A stretch of DNA of 34,336 nt, taken from the NCBI GenBank assembly GCA_002719095.1, contig PBGO01000018.1:56307-90642 (forward strand), in the 5' to 3' direction. Shown piece by piece: positions 1 to 6,388 of the stretch (its first letter is position 1; every line of letters starts with the position of its first letter). This stretch comes from Fidelibacterota bacterium. GTDB lineage: Bacteria; Fidelibacterota; Marinisomatia; SCGC-AAA003-L08; D37C17. The translations under genes were made by a program, and so were the position numbers. Under the pieces are notes generated by a model that had not been told where the DNA came from, made no database searches, and saw only the letters and a list, made by a program, of their open reading frames with translations.

Positions 1-114
1 AAAGAAAAATTAATCGCGATTTTAAACGGTGTAAAAGGTCTTGAAGATAACAAAAGCATTAAATCGAAAAGACCAAGCAGGAAAGCTAAGTCAAACTTAA
101 AAAAATCTAAGTAA
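1..114 (+). CDS. C-terminal end of an unidentified protein (5' cut by window edge)
   Basis: Frame 1 is open from the first base to a TAA at 112-114 and encodes 37 residues. The last half is very basic, with many Lys and Arg plus Ser (for example KSKRPSRKAK), which suggests a disordered tail that binds nucleic acid or an acidic surface. A good rho-independent terminator lies just downstream, which supports this being a real gene end. The fragment is too short and too low in complexity to assign a family. Confidence 0.6.
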   Translation, partial: KEKLIAILNGVKGLEDNKSIKSKRPSRKAKSNLKKSK

Positions 115-136
115 TTTTTTCTTTTTTTTTAATTAT

Positions 137-168
137 TGAAAAAACCCTCATTTGAGGGTTTTTTTATA
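137..168 (+). terminator. Rho-independent terminator
   Basis: An inverted repeat AAAAACCCTC / GAGGGTTTTT closes a short ATTT loop and runs straight into a T tract. It lies about 25 bases after the stop of the preceding reading frame and separates it from the secretin gene. Confidence 0.85.
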
Positions 169-189
169 GGTAATCTTTTTCTTATATTA

Positions 190-202
190 TTTGCTAATTA
201 TG
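190..202 (+). promoter_or_regulatory. Start-site context TTTGCTAATTATG (possible leaderless promoter element)
   Basis: The 13 bases ending in the secretin ATG differ by one base from the 13 bases ending in the gpmA ATG at 5712-5724. Neither gene has a Shine-Dalgarno sequence. The TTTG resembles the end of the Bacteroidetes-type -7 element (TAnnTTTG), although here TA and TTTG are three bases apart (TATTATTTG). Whether this is a promoter with a leaderless transcript is inference. Confidence 0.2.
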
Positions 203-2215
203 AGAAAATTAACTTTACTAATACTAACGTTTTGTGTTTGTTTAACAAGTCCTTACGATAATTGTAAATCAATATCTCTGAACCATATTAAATCTACCGA
301 TGCGCTTGCAATGCTGAAAGGTTTGGGATATAGTATTGTTGATTACACTAAAGATGAACAAAGCAACTACATTCCCAAAGTTGATATATTTGAAGATTTT
401 GATAATCTTGTTTCAGGTATTTCAATAATAAAGTTTCCATCAACTGAATCAGAATTTTTAGATTCGGGCATTTATGATGGAGAATCAACTTCTGGCCTTG
501 AAGGTATGTCTTCTTATTTAGGCGGTAGTTCAATGCCAAATATTATTTCTGGAAATCCTCCAGAAAAGATTATGGTCTGCTTTGATAACGGAAAGGAATC
601 CGATTTTATAAACTTACTAGATTTTCTAAAAAATAAAATTGATGTCCCTGCTTCGCAAATTATGATTGAGGCTTTGGTTATAGAGATAAACAGTGATGAG
701 CTAGCAGAGTTAGGTATAAATTTATCGGGACAAGGAGAAAACTATACAATTTCAACACCAGATAAATCTAGTGATAGCGGAACTGAAGTTATTTCAGGTT
801 TATCATTTGAGTACTCAGATGCGGGCTTAACTGACTCTGATGGACTTTTACTTCAAAGTATGTTTAATGCGAATCTTGAAGCAATTCTAAATTCATCAAG
901 TGGAGAAATTTTATCAAAACCTTCAGTTATGGTAATGGACGGTCGCCAAGCAAGAATACAAATTGGGCAAAATATACCAATAACTCGTACAACTTCAAGC
1001 ACAACATATACCTCCGAAGATATCGAATATGTCCCAACAGGAATAATACTTAATATTAGGCCGAGAATTAGCTCTACTTCAAATGAAATACTAATGCAGG
1101 TTGAAACAATAATAACTGACCCTGAAAACTTATCTTATAACGAAGATGGTATTTTAATAACACCAATTATTAATAATCGTAAAGTTGAAACCTTTGTAAG
1201 GGTTGAAAACAATAATCCATTTATTATTGGAGGCTTGATAAGCGATAAAAAATATGATAGCAAGGGCGGAGTACCTATAATATCCGATATTCCGTTTTTA
1301 GGAAGATTTTTTTCTAATGAAGGTAAAAATAATTTAAAAAAAGAAGTTATCATTGTGCTAACACCACATATTATATCAACTGAAAATAAAAGTTTTAGTC
1401 GAGTCATTCCTCAAAACTCACATCTTTTTGACTCTTTTGGAAACGAGCTTTTCCCAAATAGTTACAGATTAAAAGACGACGATATTTTTGATTTATCTTT
1501 TATCAAAAAAAGTGAAAAAATAAATGAGATAATGATTAATTACAGAACAAAAAATGCCAGTAATAATGAAGAAATTAGTGAGCTGACAAAAAATTTACTT
1601 GACAAAAATATTTTACCAGGCGAGGATATTCTTGTAAGAAGAATGATTTATGAAATAATCGAAAGAGAAGATTACTTTAAATATATAAATCCAGAGAAAA
1701 TTATTTTTCCAAGTCATAACGAAGGAGTACAATCACTACTAGAAGTATTAAATGATTACAACATTTTTGATAGTGAGCACTCCAAAGTATTAGTCTTGAA
1801 GTTCCTTGATGATAAAAATTCTAAGAAACCCTTTGTAAGGCCTTCTTTTAGTGTTGATGCTATTAGTACTGAATCAAGCTTTAGCAAAGAATTTAAACAA
1901 TTACTTTATCAAAAGAATCAAGTAAATGGTAATGCCATTCTTATATCTAAAGACAAACATCTCAAAAGATTATATGAGACTATAATTTTAAAAAAAATAT
2001 TAAAGTTAAACCCTGACTTAAGATTAGATATTAATTCATTCAAGACAGGTCTTGAAATTATTTTTCCATCAACAGAATCTTTGATAAACAATGAATTGTT
2101 TATAGATCGTGAAATTGCTCAGTATTATTATGAAATTAACTGGTATTATGAGGCGTTTGAAAATAAATTTAATCAACAAATGAAACCAATTCTTGAAGGA
2201 AATTATAATGAGTGA
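200..2215 (+). CDS. Orphan secretin (GspD/PilQ/type III family) with a novel ~270-residue C-terminal extension
   Basis: Predicted outer-membrane multimeric channel. I chose ATG 200 rather than an upstream in-frame TTG because it leads directly into a Sec signal peptide (MRKLTLLILTFCVCL). An N-terminal segment (about residues 27-60) resembles secretin periplasmic domains. The N3-like stretch around 150-175 reads PASQIMIEALVIEIN. The secretin core spans about 225-397 and ends in the diagnostic VPIISDIPFLGRFF and KKEVIIVLTPHII. From about 400 to 671 there is a Lys/Glu/Asn-rich region I cannot assign; most secretins end shortly after the TPHII motif apart from a short S-domain. No other secretion-system gene lies nearby. 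The stop overlaps the start of the downstream channel gene by 8 bases, so the two are probably co-translated. No clear Shine-Dalgarno is visible. Confidence 0.88.
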   Translation: MRKLTLLILTFCVCLTSPYDNCKSISLNHIKSTDALAMLKGLGYSIVDYTKDEQSNYIPKVDIFEDFDNLVSGISIIKFPSTESEFLDSGIYDGESTSGLEGMSSYLGGSSMPNIISGNPPEKIMVCFDNGKESDFINLLDFLKNKIDVPASQIMIEALVIEINSDELAELGINLSGQGENYTISTPDKSSDSGTEVISGLSFEYSDAGLTDSDGLLLQSMFNANLEAILNSSSGEILSKPSVMVMDGRQARIQIGQNIPITRTTSSTTYTSEDIEYVPTGIILNIRPRISSTSNEILMQVETIITDPENLSYNEDGILITPIINNRKVETFVRVENNNPFIIGGLISDKKYDSKGGVPIISDIPFLGRFFSNEGKNNLKKEVIIVLTPHIISTENKSFSRVIPQNSHLFDSFGNELFPNSYRLKDDDIFDLSFIKKSEKINEIMINYRTKNASNNEEISELTKNLLDKNILPGEDILVRRMIYEIIEREDYFKYINPEKIIFPSHNEGVQSLLEVLNDYNIFDSEHSKVLVLKFLDDKNSKKPFVRPSFSVDAISTESSFSKEFKQLLYQKNQVNGNAILISKDKHLKRLYETIILKKILKLNPDLRLDINSFKTGLEIIFPSTESLINNELFIDREIAQYYYEINWYYEAFENKFNQQMKPILEGNYNE

Positions 2216-3743
2216 TTTTTGGCTTAAAATTTATACGGAACTTTCACAAGATGATGGTTCAATTTTGATGATGATTTTTGTAGTAATAGGTTTATCACTC
2301 ATTTTTTTTATATCAAGGAGAATAAGTCAACTAAAAAAAATTAGAAAAAGAACACAGCTTCTATTAGCAATAGACATTGTGATTTTTCCAGTAATAATTA
2401 TTTTATTTAGCTTTATTATGAAAGCATTTGATATCGAAGACTCCTCATCGATTACATCGACTCTAATTTTGCTATCATTTACTTGGTTTTTTAATAGATT
2501 TTTATCATTATTTTTCTGGGGGCAGAGATTTGTCGATAAGACAGGAGAAAAAGCACCTAAACTTCTTCAAAATTTTATTTCGCTTATAATTTATTTATTA
2601 GTTTTGGCTTTCATTGTTGGATACATATTTCAAAAGCCTGTTACAAGTATCTTAGTTTCAACCGGTCTATTTGCAACCGTGATTGGATTTGCAATGAAAG
2701 ATTTTATAGCAGATGTAATTAATGGGATTTCTCTATCAATAGAGCGTCCTTACAATATTGGTGATTGGATAGAAATAGAAAATGGAAAATATCTTGGTAA
2801 AGTGATTGATATTACTTGGAGAACTACAAGACTGTTATCTCGTAATGACAGTATGATAGTTGTTCCAAATAATCGTTGTGGAAATATGATAATCCATAAT
2901 TTTTCAAAACCCGGAGAAGTTTATTCTAGTAATTATTGGATTTCAATTAACAGTACTTTACCGCCAAATTTAGTACAAAGGCAACTGCTTCATGGAATGC
3001 AAACTGTAAAAAATATTGTAAAAGACCCAGCACCTAGAGCATACCTAGCTGATGCAACTTCTGAGCCATTTAAGTACAATATTAGAGTATGGTGGAAAAG
3101 CTATGAGTTTAGTTATTTTGGGCGAGACCATCTTTTTAAGAGTGTTACCGAAAGTCTTGCAAAAGTAGGTATTTCTCAAACCTCATTACAATGGCAGGTT
3201 TCTAAAAGGGGACAACTCGATCAGATTCAACTTAAAAATGTTACTTACTACGACCAAGTTCAAAAAGTAGATATTTTTCAAAATTTCAGTGAAACAGATA
3301 TCAATTTGCTTATTTCAAATTCATTAATTCGAACATTTGACCCCAACGAAAGTATTGTAAATGAAAAAGAAGACGGTGATTCGTTGTTTTTAATTATCTC
3401 TGGGAATGCACGAGTATCAATACAAAAAGATGGGTCAGAAATAAAGCTTGGCTTATTATCTCCAGGTGATACTTTTGGCGAATTTTCTCTTTTAACTGGA
3501 GATAAAAGATCTGCGACAGTAAAAGCGATAAATCATTTAGAATGTATGGAAATTCCTAGAGAAGCTTTGAAAAGTATAATTGAGAAAGACCCTAACTTAA
3601 TTGATGAACTCTCATCTACAATGGCTCGTAGACAAGAATCAAATAAGAATATTAGCGAGAAAAATAAAAAGTTATCTCCAAAAGAAATATTTGATTATTA
3701 TAAGTCTGAATTTGATAAAAAAATTAAAAAATTCTTCAGCTAG
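2208..3743 (+). CDS. MscS-family channel fused to a C-terminal cyclic-nucleotide-binding domain (bCNG type)
   Basis: Inner-membrane channel of the bacterial cyclic-nucleotide-gated MscS subfamily. I chose ATG 2208, preceded by GAAGGA at a 7-base spacing, over an in-frame TTG at 2193. There are hydrophobic segments near residues 18-36, 51-74, 84-104 and 121-141. The pore-lining MscS helix follows at about 145-178 (STGLFATVIGFAMKDFIADV), then the MscS beta domain (RPYNIGDWIEI). The cNMP fold covers about 350-470 and contains a phosphate-binding cassette, FGEFSLLTGDKRSATV, with the Arg that contacts the cyclic phosphate. The known family opens or closes in response to cNMP rather than tension. 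Coupling to the upstream secretin is the notable context; co-function is inference. Confidence 0.92.
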   Translation: MSDFWLKIYTELSQDDGSILMMIFVVIGLSLIFFISRRISQLKKIRKRTQLLLAIDIVIFPVIIILFSFIMKAFDIEDSSSITSTLILLSFTWFFNRFLSLFFWGQRFVDKTGEKAPKLLQNFISLIIYLLVLAFIVGYIFQKPVTSILVSTGLFATVIGFAMKDFIADVINGISLSIERPYNIGDWIEIENGKYLGKVIDITWRTTRLLSRNDSMIVVPNNRCGNMIIHNFSKPGEVYSSNYWISINSTLPPNLVQRQLLHGMQTVKNIVKDPAPRAYLADATSEPFKYNIRVWWKSYEFSYFGRDHLFKSVTESLAKVGISQTSLQWQVSKRGQLDQIQLKNVTYYDQVQKVDIFQNFSETDINLLISNSLIRTFDPNESIVNEKEDGDSLFLIISGNARVSIQKDGSEIKLGLLSPGDTFGEFSLLTGDKRSATVKAINHLECMEIPREALKSIIEKDPNLIDELSSTMARRQESNKNISEKNKKLSPKEIFDYYKSEFDKKIKKFFS

Positions 3744-3751
3744 CCTATCTT

Positions 3752-4192
3752 TTAAATATCAGTTGACATTTTTATCAAAGATTCTCTATCAATAATATCT
3801 AAAGTTTTTTCATGCGTGGATTTGGCTAAAATTTTTGGTGCAACTCCATTATCATAAGCCTCTTTCCATCGAATTGCACATAGACACCATTTATCACCCG
3901 GCTTTAATCCTGGGAAATTAAATTCTTTTCGTTCTGATATTAAATCATTACCCCTACCTAATGAAAAGTTTAAAAATTCCTCAGTTATAATCGCACATAC
4001 TGTGTGTGTTCCATAGTCTCTTTCTCCTGTCTCACAGTATCCAGTTCTATAAAAACCTGTTATGGGATCGTTACAACACAAATTAAGCTCAGTACCTAAA
4101 ATATTTTTACTTTTCATAATTACTAGCTTTGAGTCGCAAGATACAATTAATACAAAAAAAAAATACATTATTATATTTATCATAATATTCAT
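3752..4192 (-). CDS. DUF2237 family protein with an N-terminal lipobox
   Basis: The body matches the DUF2237 family: NILGTELNLCCNDPITGF, GSHTVCA-like GTHTVCAIITEEFL, FPGLKPGDKWCLCA and a final THEKTLDII segment, with its conserved Cys residues. DUF2237 proteins are usually short cytosolic proteins of unknown function. Here about 25 extra residues precede the domain. They form a hydrophobic stretch ending in LIVSC, a good lipoprotein signal peptidase II site, so the product may be a lipoprotein. An alternative start at Met26 (4117) would give the ordinary cytosolic form but has no Shine-Dalgarno. The 4192 start lies two bases after the stop of the aldo/keto reductase, which suggests translational coupling. 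Confidence 0.88.
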   Translation of the reverse strand: MNIMINIIMYFFFVLIVSCDSKLVIMKSKNILGTELNLCCNDPITGFYRTGYCETGERDYGTHTVCAIITEEFLNFSLGRGNDLISERKEFNFPGLKPGDKWCLCAIRWKEAYDNGVAPKILAKSTHEKTLDIIDRESLIKMSTDI

Positions 4193-4194
4193 AC

Positions 4195-5139
4195 CTATAC
4201 ATTATTAATTTCATCCATTATTTCATCAGTTAGTAAAGCTTTAAATTGATTAGATTTGATGTTTTCTTTGAGCTGAGATAATTTTGAAGCACCCAGTATT
4301 ACGGTTGAAACATTTTGATTTTTTAAGCACCATTGAATTGCTAGTTGAGATGGTTTTAAATTAAGATTTTTAGAAATCTTAACAAGTTTATCTACTTTTT
4401 TTAAATCCACATCTTGTACTGAATCTGAAAGCCACTCATAACCTTTGACTTTAAATCTTGATTTTTGAGGAATTGATTTATTGTATTTTCCTGTTAATAT
4501 TCCCGAGGCCAAAGGAGACCATATCGTTGTTCCCATTCCGTATTTCTTATATAGAGTCTTATATTCTTTTTCAAATCTCTCACGGTGAATTATATTATAT
4601 TGGGGTTGCTCCATCAAAGGTCCTACAAGATTATGCTTGACAGCCTCTTTGTGCGCTATAGTTATATCTTTTGCGCTCCACTCAGACGTCCCCCAGTACA
4701 AAATTTTTCCCTGAATGATTAAATCATTCATAGCTCTCACCGTCTCGATTATTGGTGTATCTGGATCTGGTCTATGGCAAAAAAACAAATCAAGATAATC
4801 TAACTGAAGTCTAGTCAATGCAGCATTACATGCATCATGTATATGCTTCTTTGATAAGCCTCTCTGTGTTGGCAATTCTCCGCCCCAGAAAACTTTACTA
4901 GAAATGATAAATGTATCTCTTCCCCAACCCAACTTTTTTAAAATCTTACCCATCAAAATCTCTGATTCTCCAGAAGCATATGCCTCTGCATTATCGAAAA
5001 AATTAACGCCTTGATCGTAAGCATAAGACATACAATCCATTGCACTTTTTTGATTTAATTGATTTACAAAAGTAACCCACGAACCGTAAGATAATTCGCT
5101 AATTTTAAGGCCAGAGTTTCCTAATTTACGATATTCCAT
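4195..5139 (-). CDS. Aldo/keto reductase, Kv-beta-like (AKR6 type)
   Basis: NADPH-dependent TIM-barrel oxidoreductase acting on aldehydes or ketones in the cytosol. The catalytic tetrad is visible: Asp49 and Tyr54 in FFDNAEAY, Lys82 in SSKVFWGG and His122 in FFCHRPDPDTP. The closest resemblance by eye is to the voltage-gated K+ channel beta subunit: GLSKKHIHDACNAALTRL, ILYWGTSEWSA, TIWSPLASGILTGKYN and VILGASKLSQL all have direct counterparts there. Channel beta subunits carry Asn where this protein has His, so this one should be a full catalyst. The gene is the middle of a three-gene minus-strand run. Its Shine-Dalgarno AGAGG lies inside the last codons of the upstream membrane-protein gene. 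Confidence 0.95.
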   Translation of the reverse strand: MEYRKLGNSGLKISELSYGSWVTFVNQLNQKSAMDCMSYAYDQGVNFFDNAEAYASGESEILMGKILKKLGWGRDTFIISSKVFWGGELPTQRGLSKKHIHDACNAALTRLQLDYLDLFFCHRPDPDTPIIETVRAMNDLIIQGKILYWGTSEWSAKDITIAHKEAVKHNLVGPLMEQPQYNIIHRERFEKEYKTLYKKYGMGTTIWSPLASGILTGKYNKSIPQKSRFKVKGYEWLSDSVQDVDLKKVDKLVKISKNLNLKPSQLAIQWCLKNQNVSTVILGASKLSQLKENIKSNQFKALLTDEIMDEINNV

Positions 5140-5140
5140 A

Positions 5141-5593
5141 TTAACCTCTTATTTTATAATTTTTGTGAGAATGAATTCCTATTAAATAAATGAAAACCAT
5201 ACACCAACTCAAATATATAAATGGCGAATCTGGTATCCAAACATAGCCTAATATTGAGCTTATGAAAATTAGAATCCCAACAACAACCAATAATCTTACC
5301 CTAACTTTTCTTGATTCAGATATGGTGCCAATTGAAAACGCTATTATAAATAACCCAATTATTAAAACCCATAAACCAAAAAATCTATAGATTTGAGTTA
5401 AATAATCAGATAAATTTTGATTGCTTGAATGAAATAAATCATCAAATGATTCTATCTCTAAACGAATTAGGTTAGCTTTTTTATCAAGTAACCAAGGTTG
5501 ATCTGAAAATAGCCAACAAAATCCAAAAAATAAAATAGAAACACCCATCAAAATGAAAGAAATTTTAAACAATAAATCGTTCTTAATTTTCAT
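5141..5593 (-). CDS. Small integral membrane protein of unknown family
   Basis: 150 residues with four clear hydrophobic segments near residues 9-29, 70-89, 98-115 and 121-140. A polar loop of about 40 residues (roughly 30-68) lies between the first two, and the C-terminus is short and basic. I recognise no family motif. The gene is first in a minus-strand run with the Kv-beta-like reductase (1-base gap) and the DUF2237 protein, so the three are probably co-transcribed. The 128 AT-rich bases upstream, shared with the divergent gpmA, must hold the promoter, but I cannot pick out a convincing box. Confidence 0.75.
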   Translation of the reverse strand: MKIKNDLLFKISFILMGVSILFFGFCWLFSDQPWLLDKKANLIRLEIESFDDLFHSSNQNLSDYLTQIYRFFGLWVLIIGLFIIAFSIGTISESRKVRVRLLVVVGILIFISSILGYVWIPDSPFIYLSWCMVFIYLIGIHSHKNYKIRG

Positions 5594-5711
5594 TTTAAAT
5601 TAAATAATTCTGTTAAATTGGTGAATAAGCTTTAAAACTAAAATAATATTCATTATTTAATTTAAAAAAATAATATTAAATATTTTTAATTCTTTAGTTA
5701 ATTAAATAACT

Positions 5712-5724
5712 TTTGGTAATTATG
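5712..5724 (+). promoter_or_regulatory. Start-site context TTTGGTAATTATG (possible leaderless promoter element)
   Basis: Twelve of 13 bases match the sequence ending at the secretin start (190-202), with the same six-base distance between TTTG and ATG. The preceding TAACTTTTG keeps the same TA-three bases-TTTG layout. There is no Shine-Dalgarno. Promoter function is inference. Confidence 0.2.
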
Positions 5725-6387
5725 AAAATAAATATAAACAGTAATTTATATCTAGTAAGGCATGGTCAGTCAATATATAATCTTGAAAATCGGTTTACTG
5801 GTTGGAAAGATGTAGATTTGACTCCGCTTGGAAGAGAACAAGCTAAAGAAGCATCAGTCTTGTTGTCAAATTATAAATTTGATATGGCTTTTACTTCCAA
5901 CCTTATTAGAGCTCAGAAAACATTAGATATAATTCTCTCAAATCTTGGTAAAAGTTTGAAAGTCATTAAAAATGAGGCATTAAATGAGCGTGATTATGGT
6001 GATTTAGTGAGCCAAAACAAAGATGAAGCCTCTAAAAAATTTGGAAAAGAGCAAGTTCAAATATGGAGAAGGAGCTTCGATGTACCTCCACCAAATGGAG
6101 AATCACTTAAAATGACTTTTAACAGAACTGTACCTTACTTTAATTCTATAATAAGACCACATCTTCTTGAAGGTAAAAATATAATTCTTGCAGCTCATGG
6201 AAATAGTATTAGATCAATAATCATGGAACTTTTAAAGTATGATGCAAGTCAAATTATTAAAACTGAAGTTGGTTGGTGCGAGCCAGTTATATTTAGCTTT
6301 GATAGAACAGGTAGTATAAAAGACTTCAAGCTCATCACACGTTCTAGTGAAAAAAGTAAAAGCAACTTTCCCAAAATAAAATATTAA
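5722..6387 (+). CDS. gpmA: 2,3-bisphosphoglycerate-dependent phosphoglycerate mutase
   Basis: Interconverts 3- and 2-phosphoglycerate in glycolysis and gluconeogenesis through a phosphohistidine. The phosphate-accepting His14 is in LVRHGQS. Other active-site residues are Arg63 (NLIRAQKT), Glu89 in ALNERDYGDL and the second His159 in AAHGNS. The ERDYG and VPPPNGESLK signatures match the short bacterial GpmA form of just over 200 residues. I chose ATG 5722 over an in-frame TTG at 5713 because it gives the usual short N-terminus before LYLVRHG. The gene is monocistronic: it diverges from the membrane-protein operon and ends one base before the convergent NHL-protein gene. Confidence 0.95.
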   Translation: MKININSNLYLVRHGQSIYNLENRFTGWKDVDLTPLGREQAKEASVLLSNYKFDMAFTSNLIRAQKTLDIILSNLGKSLKVIKNEALNERDYGDLVSQNKDEASKKFGKEQVQIWRRSFDVPPPNGESLKMTFNRTVPYFNSIIRPHLLEGKNIILAAHGNSIRSIIMELLKYDASQIIKTEVGWCEPVIFSFDRTGSIKDFKLITRSSEKSKSNFPKIKY

Positions 6388-6388
6388 A

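Noticed and set aside
1135-1407. Antisense and alternate-frame open stretches (for example 1135-1407, 10382-10645, 16815-17114, 24289-24630, 30449-30730)
   Set aside because: Each lies inside a well-supported gene on another frame, has no Shine-Dalgarno or recognisable domain, and is best explained as a shadow reading frame.
4195-5139. The aldo/keto reductase as an actual potassium-channel subunit
   Set aside because: No pore-loop channel gene is adjacent, and the reductase keeps a full catalytic tetrad; similarity to Kv-beta alone does not show a channel role.
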